Of a stretch of DNA of 64,000 bases, positions 17,263 to 25,492 are shown one piece after another. This DNA is from Cytobacillus luteolus (GTDB lineage: Bacteria; Bacillota; Bacilli; Bacillales; Bacillaceae_L), in assembly GCF_017873715.1 (NCBI RefSeq), contig NZ_JAGGKM010000002.1, positions 558,001-622,000 of the forward strand, read 5' to 3'. Position 1 is the stretch's first letter. Every line of letters begins with the position of its first letter. The translations under genes and the position numbers were made by a program. The notes below the pieces were generated by a model. That model worked only from the letters and a program-made list of their open reading frames with translations, did not search any database and was not told the origin of the DNA.

Positions 17263-17444
17263 GTTGATTGGAGGGGAAGGCACTTGACTCCTGCGGGAGA
17301 TTGAGGAAAGGTCGAGACCCCGCAGACGGAACACGTCGAGGATGCTCGACTTCCTCCCCGATGGGAATTTGTCCTTGAAAAAGCCAGCAGTTGGGCTTTT
17401 TCATAATTCCCCGCGGAAAGCAAGTGCCTGGACCGGAAATCAAC
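17263..17444. repeat. Interspersed Bacillus-type GC-rich repeat, copy 1, with hairpin insertion
   Basis: This intergenic element is much richer in GC than its surroundings. It has nested inverted arms: GTTGATT/AATCAAC at the ends and AGGCACTTG (17278-17286) with its complement (17421-17429). It shares GACTCCTGCGGGAG, a CCCC-CAG segment, CGAGGA-GCTC and CCGCGGAAAGC-AGTG with copy 2 at 58,924-59,049. About 48 bp (17361-17408) have no match in copy 2 and contain a 9-bp stem GAAAAAGCC (17377-17385) / GGCTTTTTC (17394-17402). Elements of this kind occur between genes in many Bacillaceae; I know of no established function. Confidence 0.75.
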
Positions 17445-17511
17445 GGATTAAATAACTATCGCAATCCATCGTTACAATTCTTAAGAATATTGGACTCATT
17501 GGATAGTTCCC

Positions 17512-17694
17512 TTATAACCCACCATGATATTGCCCATCATTTTTCGGGGCTTTTTCTTTTTTTGCTTTTTTCTTATGCTTCTTATTTGCATCATGGCTTC
17601 CTAATTCATGACTAAATTCGGAGTCAATCGTAGCTGAATCAAAGCCTTGTTTATTTTTTTGGTCTGCATCATTTTTCTTATTTCTTTTTGCCAT
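17512..17694 (-). CDS. Small, very basic hydrophilic protein of unknown function
   Basis: A 60-residue protein, MAKRNKKNDADQ..., rich in Lys, Asp and Asn, with a lysine cluster KKHKKKAKKEK near the C-terminus and no hydrophobic segment. The ATG (17692-17694) lies nine bases after AAAGGAG, a convincing ribosome binding site, which is the main reason to call it. The middle stretch DSEFSHEL resembles small hydrophilic proteins of spore formers such as the YfhD family, but I cannot assign it. It is monocistronic, separated from the hydroxyacid dehydrogenase operon by a terminator. Confidence 0.65.
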   Translation of the reverse strand: MAKRNKKNDADQKNKQGFDSATIDSEFSHELGSHDANKKHKKKAKKEKAPKNDGQYHGGL

Positions 17695-17797
17695 TACTAT
17701 ACACTCCTTTATATTAGCCTTAGCCTTGCCAGTATAGTATTCGCAGTAGTAATTTGTAATATAAGAGGAAACTACATCCTTGTGTTTAACCACAAAT

Positions 17798-17826
17798 AGA
17801 AAAAAACTCCTAGTCTGACTAGGAGT
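17798..17826 (-). terminator. Intrinsic terminator of the four-gene operon
   Basis: On the minus strand ACTCCTAGTC and its complement (17806-17826) fold back tightly, followed by seven T (17799-17805). It lies 10 bp after the hydroxyacid dehydrogenase stop codon. Confidence 0.9.
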
Positions 17827-17835
17827 AAAGCAAAA

Positions 17836-18711
17836 TTATTTATAAAATTTAAACAAAGCTTGCGTACCACTATTTTCTTCACCATTTTCAGCAAGCTGTT
17901 CATAAAGCTGTTTCGCCAGGGATAGCCCAGGTGTGTTCATACCCATTGCCTCAGCTTCTTGTAGGGCAATTCCCATATCTTTAATAAAGTGCTTAATATA
18001 AAAACCAGGTTCGAAATTACCGGCTATCATCCTTGGTCCTAGATTACTTAAAGACCAGCTACCTGCAGCTCCAGCAGAAATGCTAGTTAGAACAGCTTCT
18101 GGATTAAGACCAGCTTTTTTTGCATAGGCAATGGCTTCACAAACGCCCATCATATTAGAAGCGATAGCAATTTGATTACACATTTTTGTATGCTGCCCTG
18201 CACCTGCTTCACCTTGTAGAATAATGTTTTGACCCATTACTTCAAAAATTGGTTTACAAGCTTCAAAGGCCTCTTTATCACCACCGACCATAATGGTTAG
18301 TCGTGCTTCTTTTGCACCAACATCACCACCTGATACAGGAGCATCAAGTGAATGAATGTTACGCTGTTTTGCTTCCTCGTAAATTCTTTGAGCAAGAGAC
18401 GGAGTAGAAGTTGTCATATCAATCACATATGAGCCTTTTTTCGCATTTGAAACTATTCCGCTTTCTTCAAGGTAGATTTCCTCGACATCTTTCGGATAAC
18501 CTACCATTGTAATAATGACATCTGCTACCTTTGAAAGCTCTGCCACGGAATCTTTCCAGATTGCACCCTGGCTTACCAACTCCAAAGCTCTATCTTTGGT
18601 TCTTGTATAAACTGCTACAGAATACCCTTCGCGTAACAAGTGACCAGCCATACTTTTCCCCATTACACCAGTACCGATAAAACCAATCACTGTATTGTTT
18701 TTTGATAACAT
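17836..18711 (-). CDS. 3-hydroxyisobutyrate dehydrogenase family protein (beta-hydroxyacid dehydrogenase)
   Basis: A 291-residue NAD(P)-dependent beta-hydroxyacid dehydrogenase similar to Bacillus YkwC. The Rossmann motif GFIGTGVMGKSMAGHL (about 10-25), substrate motif DAPVSGGDVGA (about 123-133), catalytic Lys in GQHTKMCNQ (about 174-182) and the C-terminal FIKDMGIAL block are present. It oxidises a 3-hydroxy acid to the semialdehyde or keto acid; the exact substrate is open. The ATG lies eight bases after GGAG. It is the last gene of a four-gene leftward operon (SDR, VOC, YVTN, this gene) that ends in a strong terminator. Confidence 0.9.
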   Translation of the reverse strand: MLSKNNTVIGFIGTGVMGKSMAGHLLREGYSVAVYTRTKDRALELVSQGAIWKDSVAELSKVADVIITMVGYPKDVEEIYLEESGIVSNAKKGSYVIDMTTSTPSLAQRIYEEAKQRNIHSLDAPVSGGDVGAKEARLTIMVGGDKEAFEACKPIFEVMGQNIILQGEAGAGQHTKMCNQIAIASNMMGVCEAIAYAKKAGLNPEAVLTSISAGAAGSWSLSNLGPRMIAGNFEPGFYIKHFIKDMGIALQEAEAMGMNTPGLSLAKQLYEQLAENGEENSGTQALFKFYK

Positions 18712-18737
18712 GTTAACAACTCCAAATTTAGCGATTC

Positions 18738-19649
18738 TTACTTTTTCAAGTATGCAATTCCGTCTGGGTGTACACCAGCTTTAATTCGACTCTCTTCTTC
18801 TAATGTATTCATATTAATTACCGAAACATCGTTCGTTTTGTTATTGGCTACAAACGCTTTTGATCCATCAGAATTGAATACAGTTCCACCAGGCCATACC
18901 CCAACACGAATACGTTTGATTTCCCATGGTCTTTTGTTTCCTTTTAGTTCATGTGCTGTTTCAATGATGGATAAATCCCCAGATTCACGGTTAGGAATCA
19001 ATGCATATTTACCATCTGGTGAAAAAACAACACGAATTGGACATGTTCCTATTCTTCTTTTATAAAGAACTTCTAGGGTTTCAGTATCGATAATAAACAG
19101 ATTGTTGTCATCTTGATTTGCTACATACAATTCCTTCCCATTAGGATGAACTGCTACACCTTCAGGACCTTTTCCAACAGGAAAATGGTTTACAACCTTC
19201 TCTGATTCTGTGTTAACGACGGTAATATTATGACTACCGATATTTGGGATATACGCTGTCTTTTCATCTGGAGTAACTGCTACCATATGAGAGTATTTTT
19301 GATAGGTTGGAAATACCTTTTCAATTTCGTCAGTTTTAAGGTCAATGATAAAAACCTTTTCACTATACGTTGAAGCAAGATATAGCTTTTCACCAGCAAT
19401 ACCTAACCCATGAGGAAAATTGAAGTCCTCATGTTCTAACGTTTTTTCGATCTCAAACGACTCATTGTTAATAATGTTTACTTTGTTTCCTAAAGAACAA
19501 GTTACATATGTTTTTGTTCCGTCCGGAGTAACGATCACTTCATGCGGATTAAAGTCTGTCTCAATTGTTTTTTCAACCTTACTTGTTTCCACGTTTATAA
19601 AAGAAATTGTATCTTCATCTTTGTTTAGTACAATTAGATATTCTGCCAT
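18738..19649 (-). CDS. YVTN-type beta-propeller protein, apparently cytoplasmic
   Basis: A 303-residue protein made of repeats of about 42 residues. Each repeat carries a version of the motif (V/F)xPDGxxxYVxN: examples are VTPDGTKTYVTC, VTPDEKTAYIPN, VHPNGKELYVAN, FSPDGKYALIPN and FNSDGSKAFVAN. The repeats predict a seven-bladed propeller of the YVTN/lactonase-like superfamily. There is no signal peptide, unlike many YVTN proteins. The ATG follows TTGGAGG. Located between a VOC protein and a hydroxyacid dehydrogenase, it may act as a lactonase or hydrolase on a metabolite, but no catalytic residues can be assigned with certainty. Confidence 0.85.
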   Translation of the reverse strand: MAEYLIVLNKDEDTISFINVETSKVEKTIETDFNPHEVIVTPDGTKTYVTCSLGNKVNIINNESFEIEKTLEHEDFNFPHGLGIAGEKLYLASTYSEKVFIIDLKTDEIEKVFPTYQKYSHMVAVTPDEKTAYIPNIGSHNITVVNTESEKVVNHFPVGKGPEGVAVHPNGKELYVANQDDNNLFIIDTETLEVLYKRRIGTCPIRVVFSPDGKYALIPNRESGDLSIIETAHELKGNKRPWEIKRIRVGVWPGGTVFNSDGSKAFVANNKTNDVSVINMNTLEEESRIKAGVHPDGIAYLKK

Positions 19650-19691
19650 GTATGATTATCCTCCAAGTTGAAAAATTAGTATTTTACTCCT

Positions 19692-20108
19692 CTAATCCTC
19701 AATCCATTCTCCGCCCCATATATTAAACTTATTGCCGTCTGGATCATAGCAATCAAATGCTTTACCAGTCCATGCTTCACGAAGTTCACCAACATTTACA
19801 TCATTTTTCAAGAGGCGCTGGTGAAGGATTTCTGGATCTTTTACATTTAAGGTTGCTAGATAAATTTGTGAGCTATCTGAATGAGGTAGATTTCCTTTTG
19901 TATATGTATGTTGGTTTTGTATTTCTTTTGTCTCAAATAGAAAAACCCATTCACCATTCCCAACTCTGAGCTCTGCTTTCCCTGAATTCGGATCAAATGG
20001 GGTACCGTGTTCCACATTAAAATTCTCAATCCACCAATTTACTGATTGATGTAAGTCTGATACTGGTACATGAATACAAGGAATACTTTTTATAAAACTC
20101 CCACTCAC
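19692..20108 (-). CDS. VOC (glyoxalase/dioxygenase superfamily) protein
   Basis: A 138-residue single-domain VOC protein. It starts with a beta-strand pattern IPCIHVPVSDLHQSVNWWIENF and ends with FDCYDPDGNKFNIWG, where an acidic/aromatic metal-site region is usual. The start is taken as the GTG (20106-20108), seven bases after GGAGG; TTG codons upstream would place the ribosome binding site inside the gene. Second gene of the four-gene operon, 21 bp after the SDR. It could be an isomerase, epimerase or dioxygenase. Confidence 0.82.
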   Translation of the reverse strand: MSGSFIKSIPCIHVPVSDLHQSVNWWIENFNVEHGTPFDPNSGKAELRVGNGEWVFLFETKEIQNQHTYTKGNLPHSDSSQIYLATLNVKDPEILHQRLLKNDVNVGELREAWTGKAFDCYDPDGNKFNIWGGEWIED

Positions 20109-20129
20109 ACTTCTTCCTCCCACCAACAA

Positions 20130-20915
20130 TTAGATTGATTTTACCATCCCACCATCAACAAGGTAGGAATTTCCTGTCATATATGTATTTGCTCCAGATA
20201 GTAAAAAGGTAACTACCTTCGCAAATTCTTCCGGTTCTCCTGACCTTCCAAGAGGGATGGACTTCTCTGCTCTTTGTTTCACTTCTTCTTTTGTTACACC
20301 AAGTTTCTCAGCATTAACTTGGTCTAAAAATGAAATTCTATCTGTTGCAATTCTGCCTGGCGCAACGGTATTAATTATAATATTTTCCGGAGCAAGCTCA
20401 GTAGCTAAAGTTTTCGTTAATCCAACGATACCTAATCGAAACGTATTTGATAACAAAAGACCTGGTATTGGCTCTTTAATAGATACAGAAGCTATGTTTA
20501 CAATTTTTCCACCTTGCTTACGTAGATAAGGCAATGTTTCGCGAATAATTCTTACATAACTAAGAAGATTTAATTCAAAAGATTGCTGCCATTGTTCATC
20601 TGTAAGCGTATCTATACTTCCCGCTGGAGGTCCGCCTGCATTGTTTACTAATAAGTCAATGCCACCAAAATCTTCTACTGTTTTTTCAACGACATTTTTA
20701 ATCTCTTCTATCTTAGTTATATCCGCTTGAAGATAGGACACCTTTCCCTTACCGAGCTTTTGTAATTCATCTTTAACTAGTTGAAGTTTTTCAGCATTTC
20801 GACTAGTAATCATAACATTCGCGCCTTCTTCAACCAGTTGTTTTGCAATAGCCTTCCCTAGGCCTTGACTAGATGCAATAACTAGAGCTGTCTTACCTTG
20901 TAATTGAAAATCCAT
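20130..20915 (-). CDS. SDR-family protein lacking the YxxxK catalytic pair
   Basis: A 261-residue SDR with Rossmann motif ASSQGLGKAIAKQL (about 14-27), NNAGGPPAG (about 90-98) and catalytic-region Ser in NIASVSIKEP. Where YxxxK is expected the protein reads LSNTFRLGIVGL (about 156-167): Phe replaces Tyr and no Lys follows at the right spacing. The same SNxxRxG pattern occurs in a recognised side branch of the SDR superfamily, so it is not a sequencing fault. The usual proton-relay chemistry must differ or be absent. The ATG follows GGAGGGGTGGTACG. It heads the four-gene operon. Confidence 0.88.
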   Translation of the reverse strand: MDFQLQGKTALVIASSQGLGKAIAKQLVEEGANVMITSRNAEKLQLVKDELQKLGKGKVSYLQADITKIEEIKNVVEKTVEDFGGIDLLVNNAGGPPAGSIDTLTDEQWQQSFELNLLSYVRIIRETLPYLRKQGGKIVNIASVSIKEPIPGLLLSNTFRLGIVGLTKTLATELAPENIIINTVAPGRIATDRISFLDQVNAEKLGVTKEEVKQRAEKSIPLGRSGEPEEFAKVVTFLLSGANTYMTGNSYLVDGGMVKSI

Positions 20916-20949
20916 CGTACCACCCCTCCATCGAATTATTCACTCTACC

Positions 20950-20977
20950 ATTATACTGATAATTGTTGAACTTTTCA
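20950..20977 (-). promoter_or_regulatory. Candidate promoter of the SDR-VOC-YVTN-dehydrogenase operon
   Basis: On the minus strand a perfect TATAAT (20950-20955) with a weak TGAAAA -35 (20972-20977), 16-bp spacer, 35 bp before the SDR ATG. Confidence 0.45.
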
Positions 20978-20985
20978 TTAAATTT

Positions 20986-21015
20986 GAAAAAGGGTGCTTT
21001 AGAAAGCACCCTTTT
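20986..21015 (-). terminator. Intrinsic terminator of the small protein gene at 21,020
   Basis: On the minus strand AAAAGGGTGCTTT and AAAGCACCCTTTTT pair to form a stem of about 12 bp ending in a T run, just past the stop codon at 21,020. Confidence 0.85.
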
Positions 21016-21019
21016 CTCA

Positions 21020-21244
21020 CTAATTATTTCCTTCAAAGAACTTTTTGAACTTTTCCATTTCTGGATCCACTTTAGGATTTAGATGAAGAGGATTTTGTGG
21101 TTGCGTGAAGTTTTCAGGATTCACATCAACTCTTACTCCCATTTGATCACCTGCTGAAGCTGTCGTGTCATTAACGACACTTTCTAGCCTTTCATCCGGA
21201 TTAAAGTCATGGGCATGAAAGTTATTATTTCTTCTTTGTGACAT
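21020..21244 (-). CDS. Small hydrophilic protein of unknown function
   Basis: A 74-residue hydrophilic protein, starting MSQRRNNNFHAHDF and rich in Asn, Asp, Pro and Glu; it ends EKFKKFFEGNN. The ATG (21242-21244) lies seven bases after AGGAGG, and a terminator follows the stop, so the gene is a clean single unit. No membrane segment, signal peptide or recognised domain is seen. The composition resembles small proteins of spore formers, but no family is claimed. Confidence 0.75.
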   Translation of the reverse strand: MSQRRNNNFHAHDFNPDERLESVVNDTTASAGDQMGVRVDVNPENFTQPQNPLHLNPKVDPEMEKFKKFFEGNN

Positions 21245-21319
21245 GTTCAATCCTCCTTTTAAAACAGGCCTTATCTTACTTTCTGTTTAAATAAGGAGAA
21301 GTATGTATCTATTTACGTG

Positions 21320-21952
21320 CTAGTAATCTAACTTCTTTAAAACGAAGGTTTGGAACGACAAATCTTTTCCTCCAATGATCTCTGATCCTAATACTTCAAA
21401 GGAGAAAACAGTGAAATATTTTTTTAGTATGGTTATAAGTTCTTCGTTTTCATAAAAAGAGAAAAATCGTTTAGGTTCATAAAAATCATTTTCCCATATC
21501 CCTTCTGAGCTATGCCCACCATACACTCCCATATAAAAATAACCATCTGTTTTTAGAACCCTCTTGATACCTACTAAGATCTTCTCTAGTTCGTGCTTTG
21601 GAACATGTAATAGACAATTTAATGCCCACACTGCATCAAAAGACTCATCTGGGAAGGTTATTGAATCAAATCCCATTTCATGTGCTTCAAGCCCTTTTAG
21701 TTTACACAGATTAACCATTTCCGAGGATAAGTCTGTACATATTACAGTTAATCCTTGGTCCTGAAAAAACATACTATCCCTGCCAGATCCAGCTCCAATT
21801 TCAAGTAGCGTTTGCTTATTGTCTTCAAGTAACCTGTTCAGAAATGACTGTCTTATTTCTACTTTCCATTGTTCAATCTCTAGAGAATCACGTTCACTAG
21901 CTTTATTGTTATAAGCTTCTTTTAAGTTCGTCTTTATTTGGCTATAGCTCAT
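21320..21952 (-). CDS. Class I SAM-dependent methyltransferase
   Basis: A 210-residue protein with a Methyltransf_11/25-like Rossmann fold: motif I LLEIGAGSGRDSMFFQDQG (about 51-69), the acidic ribose-binding residue in VICTDLS (about 71-77) and the post-motif DESFDAVWALNCLLHVP (about 97-113). It transfers a methyl group from S-adenosylmethionine to an unidentified substrate. The ATG (21950-21952) lies eight bases after AAGGAG; a GTG three codons earlier is rejected. Monocistronic and divergent from the small gene at 22,060. Confidence 0.88.
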   Translation of the reverse strand: MSYSQIKTNLKEAYNNKASERDSLEIEQWKVEIRQSFLNRLLEDNKQTLLEIGAGSGRDSMFFQDQGLTVICTDLSSEMVNLCKLKGLEAHEMGFDSITFPDESFDAVWALNCLLHVPKHELEKILVGIKRVLKTDGYFYMGVYGGHSSEGIWENDFYEPKRFFSFYENEELITILKKYFTVFSFEVLGSEIIGGKDLSFQTFVLKKLDY

Positions 21953-22059
21953 TCCGTACACTCCTTACATAAATATGTTCCATTTTATCACATTACCCAT
22001 TGTATATTTCAGTACCTCTTAGTAAAAAATAAGGAAAAATCCGGAATGGAGTGGGTTCT

Positions 22060-22245
22060 GTGGGTGCAATTGATCGTGATGGTTATCGTTTTGAAACAGA
22101 ATATAGTGTTATTAATCAGACGGGTGCAGTCCATGTTTATAAGGAAGGAGATTTTGTGAAGGAAATTACATTTACTTTTACAGGAGAGAGACCAAGTGGA
22201 GATCAGATCGAGAATCTTGTGAATGAGTTTTTTGAGGAAGACTAG
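22060..22245 (+). CDS. Small conserved-looking protein of unknown function
   Basis: A 61-residue protein starting at a GTG (22060-22062) eight bases after TGGAG; an earlier GTG at 22,051 is in frame but poorly spaced. It contains YRFETEYSVINQTGAVHVYKEG and ends in an acidic helix ENLVNEFFEED. The alternating beta pattern followed by an amphipathic helix suggests a small folded domain. No function is recognised. Confidence 0.65.
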   Translation: MGAIDRDGYRFETEYSVINQTGAVHVYKEGDFVKEITFTFTGERPSGDQIENLVNEFFEED

Positions 22246-22300
22246 CTTGTGGGGAAAAGCTAAGGGATCGTTCTCCATAAGTGTTATTACATGTTCTTAA

Positions 22301-22415
22301 TTAAGTATTTGTTCTGATTTATTAAGTATTTTGCTATTATAATTAAGTATTTTCCCATGTAAGTTAAGTATTTGATGTATTTTGTTAAGTATTTTCATTT
22401 TTTAGTTAAGTATTG
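22301..22415. repeat. Six 10-bp repeats at exact 21-bp spacing (iteron-like array)
   Basis: TTAAGTATTT starts at 22301, 22322, 22343, 22364 and 22385, and a sixth copy with one change (TTAAGTATTG) starts at 22406. Every interval is exactly 21 bp; the 11-bp spacers differ from each other and are AT-rich. 21 bp equals two helical turns, so all copies face one side of the DNA, and also equals seven codons. On the minus strand an ATG-to-TAA frame (22,297-22,398, 33 codons) reads as a heptad series around KILN/QILN, but it has no ribosome binding site. The array lies between a small + strand gene and the terminator of the protease gene. Confidence 0.9.
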
Positions 22416-22464
22416 TAAAAAATGGACATACTACCCCTACCTATGAACTACCTCCCCTTATAAA

Positions 22465-22497
22465 TAAAAAATGACACCTATCTAAGGTGTCATTTTC
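22465..22497 (-). terminator. Intrinsic terminator of the protease gene
   Basis: On the minus strand AATGACACCT and its complement (22469-22494) enclose a short loop and are followed by a T run, immediately past the protease stop codon. Confidence 0.88.
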
Positions 22498-22498
22498 T

Positions 22499-23302
22499 CT
22501 ATTTATTAATCTCAAACACAGGGATTGTATCAATTGGAACTGCAAGACCTACGGATTCCTCACCTTTACCGAGTTGAGGTATGGTTTTTGCATAAACAAC
22601 TCCTATCACCAAACCGTTCGTGTCAATTACCGGACTGCCACTATTTCCTTTATGTATTGGGGCTGAGATTTGCATACGACTGTCTAATCCGGCAATGTTT
22701 CCTTCCATTACAATTTGGCTATATGCAAGGGGGTTACCTATTACATATATGTGATCATCTAGCTTCCACTCTTTTTGGTCTTGAAGTTCTAAATAAGGCA
22801 GGTTTTGTGCTTCAATTTCAAGCAATGCGATATCTAGTTCTGGATAAGTTTCTTTAACCGTTGCTTGGTAAAACTCACCCTGTGGAAAGATGACCAAGAT
22901 AGATAGCATATCATCAATAACATGGTGATTTGTGACGATAAAGCCCTCTGGAGAAATATTAAATCCAGTTCCTTTAGAATTGCCACCTTCAATTGTTACA
23001 ACAGCTTCTTTATAATTCTGGATGTTTTCGATTTTAGATAATTCATTAGATTTTCTTAAGAATTCAAAGGACGGGATATTGAATATATTAATCCATACAC
23101 TAAAACCACTAACTAATAGTGCCAGAACTAAGACGTATGCAATGAGCTTACCACTAGTATTTCGTTCTTTTTTTCGATTCTTCTTTTCTACCAGTTCTTC
23201 TTTTGTAAATAAAAAATCTTCAGCAGAAGGCCCTTCATAATGCTCGGGATCTTCAAATAAATCTTCATCCAAATCATTTGGTTTCTTATCCTTTTCGTAC
23301 AT
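22499..23302 (-). CDS. Membrane-anchored trypsin-like (HtrA-type) serine protease without PDZ domain
   Basis: A 267-residue protein. An acidic cytoplasmic N-terminus (about 1-48) is followed by one membrane segment (LIAYVLVLALLVSGFSVWI, about 53-71) and an extracytoplasmic S1-type protease domain. The triad is visible: His in VTNHHVID (about 139-146), Asp in ELDIALLE (about 171-178) and Ser in GNSGSPVID (about 231-239). The chain ends soon after the protease domain, so the C-terminal PDZ domain of HtrA/HtrB is missing. The ATG lies ten bases after GGAG. Probably acts on misfolded or exported proteins at the outer face of the membrane. Confidence 0.87.
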   Translation of the reverse strand: MYEKDKKPNDLDEDLFEDPEHYEGPSAEDFLFTKEELVEKKNRKKERNTSGKLIAYVLVLALLVSGFSVWINIFNIPSFEFLRKSNELSKIENIQNYKEAVVTIEGGNSKGTGFNISPEGFIVTNHHVIDDMLSILVIFPQGEFYQATVKETYPELDIALLEIEAQNLPYLELQDQKEWKLDDHIYVIGNPLAYSQIVMEGNIAGLDSRMQISAPIHKGNSGSPVIDTNGLVIGVVYAKTIPQLGKGEESVGLAVPIDTIPVFEINK

Positions 23303-23373
23303 ACAACACTAGCTCCTTTAGCTGAGTTCATATGTATATACTACCACAATTGAGTTAATCTCATTTAGAGTAA

Positions 23374-23405
23374 TAAAAAAAGTAAGGAAATGTATCCCTT
23401 ACTTC
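23374..23405 (-). terminator. Intrinsic terminator of ptsHI
   Basis: On the minus strand AGTAAGG (23397-23403) pairs with CCTTACT (23381-23387) and a run of seven T follows. It lies three bases past the ptsI stop. Confidence 0.8.
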
Positions 23406-23407
23406 TT

Positions 23408-25120
23408 TTAAAAATTATCCTTCACAAAGTTAACTACTTCTTCTGTTGTACTCATGGAAAGGATCTGCTCTTTATAGTTTTTGGAGTCTACATACGAAAG
23501 CTTGCTCAACTGTGATCTTGCTGGAAGAATAGATGTCGCACTCATACTAAACTCATCCAAACCTAACCCTAGCAATAATGGAATGGCTATAGGGTCGCCC
23601 GCCATTTCTCCACACATACCAGCCCATTTTCCTTCTTTATGAGCAGCTTCAATGACCATCGAAACTAATCTTAATATTGCGGGGTGATAGGGCTGATAAA
23701 GATAAGACACAGTTTCATTCATTCGATCTGCGGCCATAGTATATTGAATTAAATCGTTCGTTCCAATACTAAAGAAATCTACTTCTTTTGCAAATTGGTC
23801 TGCAATTACTGCGGTAGAAGGAATTTCAACCATGATTCCAATTTCAATTTCATCTGAAACAGATTCCCCTTGGGTGACTAACTTTTCTTTTTCCTCCAAA
23901 AGGATACTTTTTGCTTGCCTATACTCATCTAGAGTAGCTATCATCGGAAACATAATTTTTAAGTTTCCATATGTACTCGCTCTTAAAAGTGCACGTAATT
24001 GAGTTCTAAAAATATCTTGCTCTTCAAGACAAAGGCGAATTGCACGGTACCCTAAAAAAGGATTCATCTCTTTTGGTAGGTGTAAATAAGGTAATTCTTT
24101 ATCTCCACCTATATCTAAAGTTCGAACGACAACAGGTTTATCTGCCATTTTTTCTAGTACTGCCTTATATGCAGTAAACTGTTCATCCTCGGTTGGAAGT
24201 TGATCACGACCCATGTATAGGAATTCTGTACGGTATAGACCTACACCTTCCCCACCATTTTTCAATACACCTTCAACATCGTCTGGTGTACCAATATTAG
24301 CAGCTAGTTCAACATGATGACCGTCGCTTGTTGTTGTCTTCTCGTTAACTAACTTAGCCCATTGTGCACGCTGCTCTTCATAATCTCGTTTCTTTTGCTT
24401 ATATTGTGCAATTTGGTCTTCTGTCGGACTTACAATAACATCACCACTTAATCCATCAACAATCACTACTTCACCATTATCAATTGTAGCAGTAACAGTC
24501 TTTGTCCCGACAATCGCAGGAATTTCCATAGAACGAGCCATAATTGCGGAGTGTGAAGTCCTACCCCCGATGTTAGTTGTAAAGCCCTTTACATACTTAC
24601 GATTAAGCTGTGCGGTGTCAGAAGGAGTTAAATCCTCTGCAACAATAATCACTTCTTCTGAAATCATGCTTGGGTTAGGTATAGTAACCCCTAGTAAATG
24701 CGCAATAACACGCTTTGTAACATCTCGTATATCTGCAGCACGTTCTTTCATGTATTCATTATCCATTGACTCAAACATTGAGATAAACATATTTGCAGTC
24801 TCTTGAAGAGCAAATTCGGCATTGCTATTTTCTGTTTTAATTCGGTCTTCAACAGGATTCACTAACTCTGGATCACTTAGAACAAGGAGGTGTGCAGCAA
24901 AAATAGCTGCTTTATCCTCCCCTAGTTCTGTGTTTGTTTTTTCTTTTATTTTTTCTAGCTCATCTTTAGAAGTATTAATTGCTTTCTTAAATCGAGCTAG
25001 TTCTAATTCAATATCACTCACGCTTTTTTTTGTAACAGTTAAATCTGGTTCTTCCAGTCGATATGCTTTAGCAATTGCTATCCCTGGAGAGGCAGCAATC
25101 CCTTTTATCAATTTAGACAT
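23408..25120 (-). CDS. ptsI: PTS enzyme I (phosphoenolpyruvate--protein phosphotransferase)
   Basis: A 570-residue cytoplasmic enzyme that takes phosphate from phosphoenolpyruvate and passes it to HPr. The phospho-accepting His lies in [13 protein letters not shown] (about 184-196). The C-terminal PEP-binding domain has the [14 protein letters not shown] (about 289-302), [10 protein letters not shown] and [14 protein letters not shown] (about 451-464) blocks, and MCGEMAGD (about 500-507) carries the catalytic Cys. The length is standard. The ATG directly abuts the ptsH stop codon, so the two genes are coupled. Expression probably depends on GlcT through the element upstream of ptsH. Confidence 0.97.
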   Translation of the reverse strand: MSKLIKGIAASPGIAIAKAYRLEEPDLTVTKKSVSDIELELARFKKAINTSKDELEKIKEKTNTELGEDKAAIFAAHLLVLSDPELVNPVEDRIKTENSNAEFALQETANMFISMFESMDNEYMKERAADIRDVTKRVIAHLLGVTIPNPSMISEEVIIVAEDLTPSDTAQLNRKYVKGFTTNIGGRTSHSAIMARSMEIPAIVGTKTVTATIDNGEVVIVDGLSGDVIVSPTEDQIAQYKQKKRDYEEQRAQWAKLVNEKTTTSDGHHVELAANIGTPDDVEGVLKNGGEGVGLYRTEFLYMGRDQLPTEDEQFTAYKAVLEKMADKPVVVRTLDIGGDKELPYLHLPKEMNPFLGYRAIRLCLEEQDIFRTQLRALLRASTYGNLKIMFPMIATLDEYRQAKSILLEEKEKLVTQGESVSDEIEIGIMVEIPSTAVIADQFAKEVDFFSIGTNDLIQYTMAADRMNETVSYLYQPYHPAILRLVSMVIEAAHKEGKWAGMCGEMAGDPIAIPLLLGLGLDEFSMSATSILPARSQLSKLSYVDSKNYKEQILSMSTTEEVVNFVKDNF

Positions 25121-25387
25121 TTATTCCCCAAGCCCTTCTTTTGCCATTGTTTCAGTGATACCTGTTATTGCAGCTTCTTCATCACTACCTTCTGCAATAA
25201 TTTTAATTTCTGAACCTTGTTGAATCGCTAGAGACATTACACCCATAATTGATTTTAAATTTACTCTTTTCCCATTGTACTCAAGATGGATATCTGAGTT
25301 GAACTTACCTGCTGACTGAACTAACACTGTTGCTGGTCTTGCATGAATTCCTGATTCACTTGTAACTTTAAATGTTTTTTCTGCCAT
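25121..25387 (-). CDS. ptsH: PTS phosphocarrier protein HPr
   Basis: An 88-residue HPr. His15 (SGIHARPAT) takes phosphate from enzyme I, and Ser46 (LKSIMGVMS) is the HPr kinase/phosphorylase site that makes HPr a CcpA corepressor in Bacillota. The start is the ATG 25385-25387 after AAAGGGGACAAATAAC; an in-frame upstream extension has no ribosome binding site. ptsI follows without gap. In B. subtilis ptsG lies directly upstream; here only the GlcT-type leader and then glcT lie upstream. Confidence 0.97.
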   Translation of the reverse strand: MAEKTFKVTSESGIHARPATVLVQSAGKFNSDIHLEYNGKRVNLKSIMGVMSLAIQQGSEIKIIAEGSDEEAAITGITETMAKEGLGE

Positions 25388-25492
25388 GTTATTTGTCCCC
25401 TTTATCATAATTTTATATAGTACCCTCTTATGTTCACTGAAAAAAGAAGGAACCTTATTAACTAGTATCCGAATAATCACTATTTATATATG

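Noticed and set aside
17183-17443. 86-codon frame across the GC-rich repeat
   Set aside because: It is produced by the repeat sequence, has no ribosome binding site and no protein-like composition.
22297-22398. 33-codon heptad-repeat peptide as a gene
   Set aside because: No ribosome binding site; periodicity follows directly from the 21-bp DNA repeat. Reported under the repeat instead.
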